DNA of 64,000 nucleotides from JAJCYK01 sp965224285 (GTDB taxonomy: Bacteria > Bacteroidota > Bacteroidia > Cytophagales > Cyclobacteriaceae): NCBI GenBank assembly GCA_965224285.1, contig OZ245043.1, positions 4,712,001-4,776,000 of the forward strand, in the 5' to 3' direction. Below are positions 50,923 to 60,113 of the stretch, piece by piece. The translations under genes were made by a program, and so were the position numbers. The notes beneath the pieces are model-generated. The model was not told where the DNA came from. It was given only the letters and a program-made list of their open reading frames with translations, and made no database searches. The stretch's first letter is position 1, and the number at the start of each line of letters is the position of its first letter.

Positions 50923-53300
50923 AAAACCAGCCACTACAGAAGCTATACGATCCAGGTGCTGATAAGGAGTTAAAAATAGATTATAAGCGAGTTTTTATAA
51001 ACCTGGTAAGAAATTGGTATTGGGTCTTTCTGAGTTTATTGATTTGTCTGGGGATTGCATACGTAAAAAACCGCTACGCCACTAGGATATATCCTGTAGG
51101 TACTTCCTTATATATAAAAGAGGGGTACGAGGCTGGAGGAACTGCTGATATACTTTACAATAATCCAATCATTAATCCTTATCGTAATTTTTTGAATGAA
51201 ATCTATATCCTAAAATCTTATCCGTTAATTCAGGAAACTGTGGAAGAACTCAATTTCATGGTTTCATTATTTTCAGAGGGAAATTTCAAAACCAGTGAGA
51301 TCTACAAACCATTCCCGCTTGAAGTAAAAATCATTGACCACCGGGATAGAACTATTTATGGTAAGAATTTTGGATTTATACTGCTCTCCGATAAAACCTA
51401 TCAATTATCTATTTATGACCAGCCAAATAGTGCCAGGGAATACGTGCTCAACGACACCGTAAAATTTGACGGCACCAGGCTAGTGGTGTTAAAGCGAAAT
51501 CTGATTTCGTTAGCCCCTTTTGTTGGTCAGTTATACAGGGTTGAGATCAACGATCCCTACAGCATTACTAATTCATACGTCAACCGATTACAAACAGAAT
51601 GGGCTGAAGAAGGGGCTGCTATAATTAACCTTGACATAAACGGTCGTATCCCCCAAAAGGAAATTGATTTTTTGAATATGCTCACCAAGAAATATGCAGA
51701 ACGGGATCTTGAAAATAAAGTAAAAGCGGCAACCAGATCCTTAGAATTTATCGAAGAGCAACTCAATAATATTTCTGATTCGCTCCTGAATTATGAGTCC
51801 CGTTTAGAGAATTTCAAGTCTGACAATGTGGGAGATCTAAGTAGTGAAGCTCAACGACTACTCTCCAGGCTAGAGGCACTTGAGTCGTCTAAAGCGGAAC
51901 TAATTATTCGGGACAACTATTTCAAATACTTAAATGAGCATATCACTGATGGACAGAACCTTGATCAAGTAATACTGCCCTCCTCTGTTGATGTTAATGA
52001 TCCCATATTGGCTTCGTTGGTCACAAGAATGATTGATTTACAATTAGAAGCCAAGTCTCTAACCACTATAGAAAATCCGTTGGTGGATGATATCCGGGTA
52101 AATATCGAAGATGTGAAAAAGAATATTCGGGTAAGCGTTGCGAACTTGCAGGGTACTGACGCCATAGCTCTGGCTGAGATTGACAGTAAGATTAAGGAAA
52201 CTGAGCAACGACTAAGATCCTTACCCGGAGCCGAAAGAAAACTCATCGCCATCCAGCGCAATTATTCGTTGAGTGAAAATTTATATGTTTTTTTGGCCCA
52301 AAAACGTTACGAAGCAGGGATCACTAAGGCCAGCACTACCTCTGATATTGAAGTAGTTAATCCTGCAATGCTAATGGGAGGTGCTGTCTATCCTCGCACT
52401 AGGAATAATTACATGATAGCCATTTTTATTGGTTTGGGAATACCATTAACATTTTTTATACTACAACAATTACTTAATAATAGGATTCAGTCTAAGGAGG
52501 ATTTGGACGTACTTACCACTATCCCGTTTATAGGAGGAGTTGGTCATAATTCTTCAGATACCAATCTAGTGGTATATGAAAAACCTAAATCAGGTTTGTC
52601 AGAATCCTTTAGGTCTCTGCGCTCAAATCTCAATTACTTCACCAAAGAAAAACAAAATAAAGTATTCCTAGTTACTTCGTCAATAAGCGGCGAAGGTAAA
52701 TCCTTCACCACAATAAATCTGGCAACCGCTATTGCCTTTTCAGGCAGCAGTACCCTGATAATTGGAGCGGATATGAGAAAACCTCGATTATTTAATGATA
52801 TTGACCTTTCTAATGAGTACGGACTAAGTAATTATCTCTCACGAAATAAATCGTTGGATGATATAATTCAGGATACTTTTATCGAGAATCTCAAGTTTAT
52901 TAGCTCAGGACCCATACCTCCTAATCCCAGTGAATTACTTATGAGGCCTGAAATGGAACAATTACTCACTGATGTCAAATCTAAATTCGAATTTATTATC
53001 GTAGATTCCCCACCGGTAGCTTTGGTAACCGATGCTTTTATCTTATCTGAAATAGTTGATCACACGGTTTTTGTGGCTCGTCAAAATTATACCCCTAAAC
53101 AAACTATTCAGAGTATAGAGGATTATTACCGTCAAGGTAAAATAAAATCAATATCAATGTTTCTCAATGATATTAAATCGGATTTGAGTAACTATTCTTA
53201 CAACTACAATTATGGTTATGGCTATGGTTATGGCTATGGTTATTACGATGACGACCCACCGAAATCTAAACCTTTCTTCAAAAAATTATTTGTTAGATAA
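50919..53300 (+). CDS. Wzc-like chain-length determinant with BY-kinase domain
   Basis: The 793-residue protein has a Wzz domain with the first membrane helix (about 25-45), periplasmic coiled coils (about 230-420), a second membrane helix (about 495-515) and a cytoplasmic tyrosine autokinase. The kinase has Walker A SISGEGKSFTT, Walker A' IIGADMRKPRL and Walker B IIVDSPPVALVTD. The tail has a tyrosine/glycine run (YGYGYGYGYGYY) that is the autophosphorylation cluster. It controls polymer length and export with Wza. It starts with TTG at 50919, overlapping wza. Confidence 0.93.
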   Translation: MKNQPLQKLYDPGADKELKIDYKRVFINLVRNWYWVFLSLLICLGIAYVKNRYATRIYPVGTSLYIKEGYEAGGTADILYNNPIINPYRNFLNEIYILKSYPLIQETVEELNFMVSLFSEGNFKTSEIYKPFPLEVKIIDHRDRTIYGKNFGFILLSDKTYQLSIYDQPNSAREYVLNDTVKFDGTRLVVLKRNLISLAPFVGQLYRVEINDPYSITNSYVNRLQTEWAEEGAAIINLDINGRIPQKEIDFLNMLTKKYAERDLENKVKAATRSLEFIEEQLNNISDSLLNYESRLENFKSDNVGDLSSEAQRLLSRLEALESSKAELIIRDNYFKYLNEHITDGQNLDQVILPSSVDVNDPILASLVTRMIDLQLEAKSLTTIENPLVDDIRVNIEDVKKNIRVSVANLQGTDAIALAEIDSKIKETEQRLRSLPGAERKLIAIQRNYSLSENLYVFLAQKRYEAGITKASTTSDIEVVNPAMLMGGAVYPRTRNNYMIAIFIGLGIPLTFFILQQLLNNRIQSKEDLDVLTTIPFIGGVGHNSSDTNLVVYEKPKSGLSESFRSLRSNLNYFTKEKQNKVFLVTSSISGEGKSFTTINLATAIAFSGSSTLIIGADMRKPRLFNDIDLSNEYGLSNYLSRNKSLDDIIQDTFIENLKFISSGPIPPNPSELLMRPEMEQLLTDVKSKFEFIIVDSPPVALVTDAFILSEIVDHTVFVARQNYTPKQTIQSIEDYYRQGKIKSISMFLNDIKSDLSNYSYNYNYGYGYGYGYGYYDDDPPKSKPFFKKLFVR

Positions 53301-53304
53301 ATTA

Positions 53305-53331
53305 ATAATGAGTAAAATTGTTACTCATTAT
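53305..53331 (+). promoter_or_regulatory. Perfect hairpin between wzc and the regulator pair
   Basis: ATAATGAGTAA (53305-53315) pairs with TTACTCATTAT (53321-53331) over 11 bp with a five-base AATTG loop. No T run follows, so it is not a classical terminator. It stands 37 bases before the winged-helix gene. Confidence 0.5.
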
Positions 53332-53367
53332 CAGTTGTGACTGAGGGGGCGAAGCTGTGCCAAATCC

Positions 53368-53892
53368 ATGCTGGGGACTTTAATAACATCAAAAACCAGG
53401 GTTAAATTACTGCTCAAGTTTTTCCTTAATCCTAACAGTGAGGCTTATTTAAGAAGCTTGGAATCAGAATTTGGTGAATCCACCAACGCCATTAGACTGG
53501 AGTTGAATCGGTTTGAAGCCGCTGGTATGTTGAGTTCTTTCTATAAAGGAAATAAAAAAATGTTTACTGCCAATCACATGCACCCGCTCTATCAAGATTT
53601 GAGAAGCATAGTATTGAAGTATGTTGGAATTGACCAGATTATTGAAACCATTGTCCATAGGTTGGGTAAGGTTAGCAAGGTGTATCTTGCTGGTGATTAC
53701 GCGAATGGACTGGACTCTGGTATAATTGATTTGATATTGATCGGAGATATTGACAAAGGTTATCTGGTTAATTTGATCGAAAAAGCTGAATCGTTGATTC
53801 ACAGAAAAATAAGGTATTTGGTGTATCAATCCGACCAGGATTACGATCAGGCAGACCAGAAAAAAAGCCACCTATTATTATGGAATGCCTAA
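53368..53892 (+). CDS. Winged-helix and nucleotidyltransferase-like regulator
   Basis: The 174-residue protein has an N-terminal winged helix (LITSKTRVKLLLKFFLNPNSEAYLRSL, NAIRLELNRFEAAGMLSSF) and a C-terminal region (VSKVYLAGDYANGLDSGIIDLILIGDID) resembling a MNT-type nucleotidyltransferase fold; the usual GSxARG motif is not seen, so that half is probably inactive. Such proteins head Bacteroidota polysaccharide loci beside a NusG-like factor. It overlaps the next gene by 13 bases, so both are translated together. Confidence 0.8.
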   Translation: MLGTLITSKTRVKLLLKFFLNPNSEAYLRSLESEFGESTNAIRLELNRFEAAGMLSSFYKGNKKMFTANHMHPLYQDLRSIVLKYVGIDQIIETIVHRLGKVSKVYLAGDYANGLDSGIIDLILIGDIDKGYLVNLIEKAESLIHRKIRYLVYQSDQDYDQADQKKSHLLLWNA

Positions 53893-54380
53893 CAGACAAA
53901 TGCTGGTTGGTTGTTTATACCAAACCTAGGAGTGAAAAGAAGTTAGCTGCACGCTTAAAATCTATAAGTATTGATGTTTATTGCCCGCTACAGAAAACCC
54001 TAAGGCAATGGTCGGACCGAAAGAAATTGGTGGAACTTCCCATATTTCCTTCTTACCTATTTGTGCGAGTGAACTTATCGGAAAGAATGATTGTATTACA
54101 GGAATCTCTAGTAGTCAGATTTGTATATTGGTTAGGTGCTCCTGCGGTTATTAAAGATCCGGATATGGTAGCTATTAAAAATTTTATATCTGGCTCTGAT
54201 AGAATTAGATTCGAACACGACCATATCGCGGAAGGAGCAATAGTTCACATCTCTGATGGACCCTTTAAGGGGCAACAAGCGATTGTGACGCGCACACAGG
54301 GTAGTAAAATTCATTTAAAGGTTCCACAACTAGGATGTAGGTTGATTGCAGACAGGTATATAGAACGCTTAGAAAAATAA
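53880..54380 (+). CDS. UpxY/RfaH-type NusG paralogue (transcription antiterminator)
   Basis: The 166-residue protein has an NGN domain (WLVVYTKPRSEKKLAARLKS, IFPSYLFVRVNL) and a C-terminal KOW domain (GAIVHISDGPFKGQQAIVTRTQ). It matches the NusG-like specific elongation factors that promote read-through of long capsule operons. It is the second gene of a regulator pair and directly precedes the biosynthetic genes starting at 54382, so the operon below is its probable target. Confidence 0.92.
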   Translation: MECLTDKCWLVVYTKPRSEKKLAARLKSISIDVYCPLQKTLRQWSDRKKLVELPIFPSYLFVRVNLSERMIVLQESLVVRFVYWLGAPAVIKDPDMVAIKNFISGSDRIRFEHDHIAEGAIVHISDGPFKGQQAIVTRTQGSKIHLKVPQLGCRLIADRYIERLEK

Positions 54381-54381
54381 C

Positions 54382-55395
54382 TTGAGTTCAACATTTATTA
54401 TAGCTGAAGTTGCACAGGCCCATGACGGTAGTTTGGGTATTCTCCATTCCTACATAGATGCAGTCTCGTCAGTCGGAGTTGATGCTATTAAATTCCAGAC
54501 GCATATAGCCGATGCCGAAAGCAGCATTCATGAACCATTCAGGGTTCATTTTTCTTATGAAGATACCAGAAGGATGGACTATTGGAGACGTATGGAATTT
54601 ACCTTTGATCAGTGGAAGGAAATTAAACAGCATTGTGAGGATGTAGGCCTAGAATTCATGTCCTCACCTTTTTCAATTGCGGCAGTAGAATTATTGGAGA
54701 ACCTAGGAATTAAAAAGTACAAAATAGGTTCAGGTGAAGTTAACAATCTGCTGTTGTTGGATTGGATTGGGAGTACCGGTAAAGATATTATTCTTTCCAG
54801 TGGCATGAGTTCTTATGATGAGTTAGATAAAACCTTGAGTTTTCTCAGCGCTTATGATAATAAGTTATCGATTTTACAGTGCACCACCTCTTATCCCACT
54901 ATGCCCGAACAATGGGGTTTAAACACTTTAACAGAATTGCAGCATCGATACGCCTTTCCCATAGGCTTTTCTGATCATTCGGGTAATATTTACGCATGTC
55001 TGGCAGCGGTTGCGTTGGGGGCTAAAATTGTGGAATTTCATGTGGTTTTTGATAAAAAGATGTTTGGTCCTGATTCAAAAGCATCGATAGATCTTGAACA
55101 AGCCAAATATCTGACTGAGGGGATCAGGGATATCGAACTGGCATTGCATTGCCCAGTGGATAAAACAACCAGTGAACCATTCCTTCAAATGAAGCAAATT
55201 TTTGAAAAATCTCTGGCAGTAAATAAACAGTTACCAGCAGGACATAGTCTGAAAAAGAAGGATCTAGAGACTAAAAAACCGGCGGGCAAGGGAATTCCCG
55301 CTAATGAGTATCACAAAGTTATCGGGAGAACCCTAATCAGGCCAATGGCCCAATGGGAATTTCTGCAATATCAAGACCTTGCTAATGACCCATAA
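54382..55395 (+). CDS. N-acetylneuraminate synthase-like (NeuB family)
   Basis: The 337-residue protein condenses a 6-carbon 2-amino sugar with phosphoenolpyruvate to make a nine-carbon nonulosonic acid. It shows the NeuB TIM-barrel motifs (EVAQAHDGS, VDAIKFQTH, FMSSPFSIAAVELLENLG in parts, KIGSGEVNN, GFSDHSG) and a C-terminal SAF antifreeze-like domain (GHSLKKKDLETKKPAGKGIPA). It starts with TTG at 54382, one base after the UpxY gene. Neuraminate or legionaminate cannot be separated from sequence alone. Confidence 0.88.
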   Translation: MSSTFIIAEVAQAHDGSLGILHSYIDAVSSVGVDAIKFQTHIADAESSIHEPFRVHFSYEDTRRMDYWRRMEFTFDQWKEIKQHCEDVGLEFMSSPFSIAAVELLENLGIKKYKIGSGEVNNLLLLDWIGSTGKDIILSSGMSSYDELDKTLSFLSAYDNKLSILQCTTSYPTMPEQWGLNTLTELQHRYAFPIGFSDHSGNIYACLAAVALGAKIVEFHVVFDKKMFGPDSKASIDLEQAKYLTEGIRDIELALHCPVDKTTSEPFLQMKQIFEKSLAVNKQLPAGHSLKKKDLETKKPAGKGIPANEYHKVIGRTLIRPMAQWEFLQYQDLANDP

Positions 55396-56545
55396 CCGAC
55401 AAATTTGCGTAGTGGTCACAGCCAGGCCGTCGTACAGCCGGATAAAAACTGTTTTAGCAGCAATTAAAACGCACCCTAAGCTTTCGCTTCAATTAGTAGT
55501 TGCTGGATCTGCTCTACTCAATCGGTACGGAAGCGCAGTAGATTACATTGAAAAGGATGGGTTTGAAATTGCGGAAAAAGTGTATATGGTGCTGGAAGGT
55601 GAAAATCCCACTTCTATGGCTAAAACAACGGGACTGGGCGTGGTCGAATTGTCAAACGTATTTTACCGTCTACAACCAGATGTAGTGATCACCATAGCTG
55701 ACAGATATGAGACCATCGCTACCAGCATCGCATCCGCTTACCAAAATATTCCGTTAGCACATATCCAGGGGGGAGAAGTAACAGGAAATATAGATGAGAA
55801 GGTTCGTCACGCTAATACTAAACTAGCGGACCTCCATTTTGTGGCATCCGAGAATGCTAAAAGAAGAGTAATAAAGCTGGGGGAAAATCCGGAATGTGTA
55901 TTTAATACCGGTTGCCCCTCTATTGACTTGGCAAATGAGATCATCCAACGCCCTACATTGGATTTTAATATTTATCAAAAATATGGTGGCGTTGGTGCTA
56001 AGCCAGCATTATCCACGGGATATCTCGTAGTGATGCAGCATCCGGTAACCACTGAGCATAACAAGTCAAGAGAACATATAGAGGAAACGTTGCATGCCAT
56101 CAACGACCTCAATATTCCCACATTATGGTTTTGGCCCAATATAGATGCCGGCGCTGATGGCACCTCCAGCGGAATAAGGGCGTTTAGAGAGCATCATGAA
56201 TGTCCTCACATTCATTTTTTTAAAAATATGGAGCCGGAGGATTTCTTAAAATTGTTATACAATGCAAAATGCCTGGTGGGCAACTCTAGTGTGGGTCTCA
56301 GGGAGTGCAGTTTCATGGGTGTACCAGTGGTCAACATCGGCACTCGCCAAAACAGAAGAGATAGAGGTAGCAATGTTATAGATGTGTTCTATAATCGTGG
56401 TGAAATCATAAAGGAAGTCAGACGTTGGTTGACTTCACCTAGGCCCAAATCCGATGACCTTTACGGTTCAGGTAATGCGGGTGAATTAATTGCCAGACAT
56501 TTGAGCGAGCTCACTTTATCACACCATAAAACCATCAGATACTGA
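55385..56545 (+). CDS. UDP-N-acetylglucosamine 2-epimerase, hydrolysing (NeuC family)
   Basis: I take the ATG at 55385 (MTHNRQICVVVTARPSYSRI); TTG at 55379 is an alternative. The protein is a GT-B-like UDP-sugar 2-epimerase: ITIADRYETIATSIASAYQN, LAHIQGGEVTGNIDEKVRHA, VGNSSVGLRECSFMGVPVVN in parts. NeuC-type enzymes hydrolyse UDP-GlcNAc (or a 2,4-diacetamido analogue) to the free manno sugar used by NeuB. It overlaps the NeuB gene by 11 bases and is followed without a gap by NeuA, as in sialic or legionaminic acid operons. Confidence 0.88.
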   Translation: MTHNRQICVVVTARPSYSRIKTVLAAIKTHPKLSLQLVVAGSALLNRYGSAVDYIEKDGFEIAEKVYMVLEGENPTSMAKTTGLGVVELSNVFYRLQPDVVITIADRYETIATSIASAYQNIPLAHIQGGEVTGNIDEKVRHANTKLADLHFVASENAKRRVIKLGENPECVFNTGCPSIDLANEIIQRPTLDFNIYQKYGGVGAKPALSTGYLVVMQHPVTTEHNKSREHIEETLHAINDLNIPTLWFWPNIDAGADGTSSGIRAFREHHECPHIHFFKNMEPEDFLKLLYNAKCLVGNSSVGLRECSFMGVPVVNIGTRQNRRDRGSNVIDVFYNRGEIIKEVRRWLTSPRPKSDDLYGSGNAGELIARHLSELTLSHHKTIRY

Positions 56546-57258
56546 TGGACATTATAGGAGTAATACCGGCACGAAGTGGATCTAAAGGAATACCAAATAA
56601 GAACACCAAACTACTAGGGGAAAGACCTTTGTTGGAATACTCAGTGAGATCAGCCTTAAACTCCAGTCTTTCCAGGATTATCCTTTCTACTGACAGTCCA
56701 TCAATCGCAGAATTGGGACGTAAGTTGGGTGTGGAAGTTCCGTTCATCAGACCGAAACACTTAGCCTCTGATCAAGCGACGTCTGTTTCTGTTTTGAAAC
56801 ATGTTATAAAATTCCTATCTGAGTCTGAACAAAATTTTGATGCACTGTGTTTATTGCAACCGACGACTCCCTTCCGGTCAGCGGGCTTGATTGATAAGGC
56901 AATTAAAAAATTCAAATCTTCCGAATTTGATTCATTAGTGTCTGTGAAGGCAGTTCCATATGAATTCCATCCGTACTGGACATTTGTTGGAAACCGTAAG
57001 GACGCCACCATAAAACTGGCCATTGAGGGTAAGAAGTTGATCCCCCGAAGGCAAAACTTACCTGCAGCATATTATCGTGACGGGTCTATATACTTGATAA
57101 AATCGGATACACTTCTGAAGAACAATTCTATGATTGGATCTAAGTTGGGATATATTATCAACTCAAGTAAATATCATGTAAATCTCGATACTATGGAGGA
57201 TTGGGAGCTCGCTGAGAATACGCTCAAGAAAGTTCATAATATTAATAATATATTCTAA
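56545..57258 (+). CDS. Acylneuraminate cytidylyltransferase-like (NeuA family)
   Basis: The 237-residue protein activates the nonulosonic acid with CTP. It has the family start GVIPARSGSKGIPNKN, the CTP-binding ILSTDSPSIAE and LCLLQPTTPFRSAGLID segments, and a Rossmann-like alpha/beta body. Its ATG shares one base with the stop of the NeuC gene (TGATG). No hydrolase or acetyltransferase extension is attached. With its neighbours it completes synthesis of a CMP-nonulosonate for the surface glycan. Confidence 0.88.
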   Translation: MDIIGVIPARSGSKGIPNKNTKLLGERPLLEYSVRSALNSSLSRIILSTDSPSIAELGRKLGVEVPFIRPKHLASDQATSVSVLKHVIKFLSESEQNFDALCLLQPTTPFRSAGLIDKAIKKFKSSEFDSLVSVKAVPYEFHPYWTFVGNRKDATIKLAIEGKKLIPRRQNLPAAYYRDGSIYLIKSDTLLKNNSMIGSKLGYIINSSKYHVNLDTMEDWELAENTLKKVHNINNIF

Positions 57259-57317
57259 TGATATATTATAACCCAGGTAGGGTGCAAACTACTTTAAGAA
57301 TTCTATAAAAGAAAAGA

Positions 57318-58763
57318 GTGAAGCACCTAATTCGGAAATCGGGATACTCCATCAAATGGAACTCGGTGATGGTGTTTGGCGAGGGCATTGTTGGATTAGC
57401 GGTGGGGATTATTTTAGCTAGAATACTAGAACCGGAAGAATTTGGCCTGGTAGCAATGGTAAATATATTCGTGGGATTTACCGCTGTCTTTATAAATGCT
57501 GGCACCGGTTCTAGCATAATTCAGAAACCTGAAGTAACCAAGGAAGATTTAAGCACAATTTTTTTGTTTAATATCATGGGTGGTCTCACTCTGTCAGTAG
57601 TTCTTTATAGCTCGGCAAATCTTTTATCAGAATTTTATGGTCGTATTGAAATTATAAAAATAGTTCAATTATTAGCTTGGAAACCACTGATCGCATCTTT
57701 GGCTATTGTTCCTCAGTTTTTGATGATACGACAAATTAACCTGAAAAGTCGCACCATTGCTCAATTCTGTGGTCAAATCTCAGCTGGTATTATTGGAATT
57801 TATATGGCATTATCCGGATACGGTGTTTTTGCTTTAGTTGCGGCTTCATTAAGTTCTTCAATAATATCTACTATTTTGTACTGGCTACAAAGCTCATGGA
57901 GACCTTCGTTGATATTCAAAATGTCTAGTTTCCGCATCATCTGGAATTTTAGCGGGAAAATATTATTAGGCAATATACTACATCAGCTAGTTCATAAAGC
58001 AGATGAATTGATTGTTGGAAGCTATTTGTCAGCTGGCGCATTAGGTATTTATAACAGAGGTAAAAATCTGTCTGTAATTCCAACAAGAATGGTTGGACAA
58101 ATATTAAGTAGATCTTTTTATCCGATATTTTCTAGATTACAATCTGAAAAACGAATAATAAGATTTTTTTACCAAAGGCAGTCCCAGTTCATTTCATGGA
58201 TTTCGGCCCCTATTTATTTAATTCTGTTTGTGGTAGCTGATGATTTAATCGAATTTCTTTTAGGCAATAAGTGGCTTCCCTCGGTACCTTTTTTTAGACT
58301 GGCACTTATTGCCGATTATCTGTATTCAAATAATGTGCTAAAGCAATATCTAATCAATTCACTTGGACGACCAGATCTAAATCTTAAGAGAAGTTTGGTG
58401 GTAGGTCCGGCGCGGATATTATTGTATTTAGTGCCTTTAATTTTCATTGGCCAGGTCTTACCGGAATATTTGCTATTCGCTACTATTTTAAGTTATATCA
58501 GCTCATTTTTGTGGTTGAACATTGATATCAGAAATCTTCTCCTATTGAAAATGAAGACCCAAATAGCACCCATGGTCAAGTATCTCATTATAGGAATAAT
58601 ATCTACAATACCCTTGGTCTTTATAGGGGGTTATATCAATATTCCATGGGTGGCATTATTAATCACTGGGTTTCTCTTCATATTGTCTAATCTGACTTTA
58701 TTGATAATTACCAATGACGAAATCACAAAGAAGTATATTCGATGGGGTAGGCAATTCATTTAG
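57318..58763 (+). CDS. Wzx-type polysaccharide flippase (MOP superfamily)
   Basis: The 481-residue protein starts with GTG at 57318 and has about twelve to fourteen hydrophobic helices. The first contains GEGIVGLAVGIILARILEPEEFGLVAM, compared in parts, as in WzxC/RfbX-like flippases. The conserved loop ADELIVGSYLSAGALGIYNRG is the family's central motif. It carries undecaprenyl-linked repeat units across the inner membrane. It follows an A/T-rich gap of 59 bases after neuA. Confidence 0.9.
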   Translation: MKHLIRKSGYSIKWNSVMVFGEGIVGLAVGIILARILEPEEFGLVAMVNIFVGFTAVFINAGTGSSIIQKPEVTKEDLSTIFLFNIMGGLTLSVVLYSSANLLSEFYGRIEIIKIVQLLAWKPLIASLAIVPQFLMIRQINLKSRTIAQFCGQISAGIIGIYMALSGYGVFALVAASLSSSIISTILYWLQSSWRPSLIFKMSSFRIIWNFSGKILLGNILHQLVHKADELIVGSYLSAGALGIYNRGKNLSVIPTRMVGQILSRSFYPIFSRLQSEKRIIRFFYQRQSQFISWISAPIYLILFVVADDLIEFLLGNKWLPSVPFFRLALIADYLYSNNVLKQYLINSLGRPDLNLKRSLVVGPARILLYLVPLIFIGQVLPEYLLFATILSYISSFLWLNIDIRNLLLLKMKTQIAPMVKYLIIGIISTIPLVFIGGYINIPWVALLITGFLFILSNLTLLIITNDEITKKYIRWGRQFI

Positions 58764-58801
58764 CGGTTTTAATGTTTATTAGCTTTCAATAATAGTTTAC
58801 A

Positions 58802-59704
58802 GTGATTACTAGCCATGGAGGGGATTTAGTGTTTTTAGGGGGTGCACCTCGCTCTGGAACAACCCTGCTTCAACAAATTTTAGATAGCCATTCGTTAATT
58901 TACGGAGGCCCGGAATTTGATCACATACCCAAAACCATTGAACTGTGGGAGAGTTACAGACGAAGTTATTTCAATGGACGAACAAATCATTATTATAGAA
59001 ATGAATCTGAGATAGATCAGAGATTTAGGCAATTAATTGTATCCATCTTTAATAACACCTTATCTTTAAAGAAGAAAAAGATCTTAAGTGAAAAAACTCC
59101 GTTTAACACTTTGTTATTTGACCAGCTATACCAACTTTTTCCCGAAAGTAAGTTCATTCAAATTATCCGGCAACCTTCAGACGTTGTCAACTCACTCAGA
59201 AATGTGCGGCGAAATGCTATAAAACACAACAAACGAGTGCCTCATTTGTCCAAATCAATTTTAACTTCGATCAGGCTAATTAAACCTTATTATTTTCATC
59301 CCAAAATACCGGATGAGAAGATACTTTTTATCAAGTATGAAGATCTAGTCGCTAATAAAATTGTGGAGATAAATAGGGTTTGTAAATTTTTAGAAATCGA
59401 TTTTGATCCTAAAATGCTTAGGCACGAGATGTACCAACATGATGTAGCCAAAGTCTATGATAATGTGTGGTACTCAAAGCAAACGATCCGAGGTAAGACT
59501 ACAACTCGGGTCCAAAAAGATTCTTTACCAAGAACAGTGCGTCTTTTTATAGATCAAAGATTTAGAGATACTCGACTATACCAAACCTATTACCAGACTA
59601 AGGATGAGTTCTTTTGGTCAATATTAGCCATACCTTATTTGGCCAGGTCTTATCGAATAAAATATTGGAGAAGTATCAAAATGGCGTTAGGTCGATTATT
59701 CTAA
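58802..59704 (+). CDS. Sulfotransferase family protein
   Basis: The 300-residue protein starts with GTG at 58802. It has the PAPS 5'-phosphosulfate loop LGGAPRSGTTLLQQILDSHS and the 3'-phosphate-binding region IQIIRQPSDVVNSLRNVR. A YEDLV segment follows, as in Sulfotransfer_1/3 members. It probably sulfates the surface polysaccharide or a lipid-linked precursor, which would give the glycan negative charge. It lies between the flippase and ketoisomerase genes, transcribed with them. Confidence 0.85.
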   Translation: MITSHGGDLVFLGGAPRSGTTLLQQILDSHSLIYGGPEFDHIPKTIELWESYRRSYFNGRTNHYYRNESEIDQRFRQLIVSIFNNTLSLKKKKILSEKTPFNTLLFDQLYQLFPESKFIQIIRQPSDVVNSLRNVRRNAIKHNKRVPHLSKSILTSIRLIKPYYFHPKIPDEKILFIKYEDLVANKIVEINRVCKFLEIDFDPKMLRHEMYQHDVAKVYDNVWYSKQTIRGKTTTRVQKDSLPRTVRLFIDQRFRDTRLYQTYYQTKDEFFWSILAIPYLARSYRIKYWRSIKMALGRLF

Positions 59705-59705
59705 T

Positions 59706-60113
59706 ATGGAATACGTCAAGATTCTTCAATTAAATAAAATAAATGATCCTCGGGGAAATCTTACATTTCTACAAAATGAAGATCAAATTCCCTTTCCAAT
59801 TAAGAGAGTGTTTTGGACTTATGATGTGCCAGGCGGTGAAATCAGAGGTGGTCATGCTTACAAAATGCAAAAGGAAGTAATTATTGCTCTTTCCGGTAGT
59901 TTTGATGTGGTGGTAAAAGTACAAGGGGAAGAACAGAAGCACCATTTAAATAGGTCATACTATGGTCTTTATCTACCCAGATTAACCTGGAGACATATTG
60001 AAAACTTTTCTACTAACGCCCTCTCCCTTCATATTTCATCTACTCAATTTAACGCAAAAGATTACGTAAGAGATTTCACAGAATATCAAACGTTGTGTGA
60101 GAATGAAAGGTAG
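59706..60113 (+). CDS. Sugar 3,4-ketoisomerase-like cupin (FdtA/WxcM), paralogue 1
   Basis: The 135-residue cupin resembles dTDP-4-oxo-6-deoxyglucose 3,4-ketoisomerases: KINDPRGNLTFLQNEDQIPFP, VPGGEIRGGHAYK, LSLHISSTQFNAKDYVRDF. The family's GHAH pair reads GHAY here (His50, Tyr52), so one catalytic-type histidine is replaced by tyrosine. It may therefore be a binding or altered-specificity form. It starts one base after the sulfotransferase stop and overlaps the next, similar gene. Confidence 0.85.
   Translation: MEYVKILQLNKINDPRGNLTFLQNEDQIPFPIKRVFWTYDVPGGEIRGGHAYKMQKEVIIALSGSFDVVVKVQGEEQKHHLNRSYYGLYLPRLTWRHIENFSTNALSLHISSTQFNAKDYVRDFTEYQTLCENER

Noticed and set aside
54382..57258. Definite assignment to sialic acid rather than legionaminic acid
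   Set aside because: NeuB, NeuC and NeuA homologues serve both pathways. The genes that would decide (LegB/LegC type) are not seen in the window, and the operon continues beyond it.
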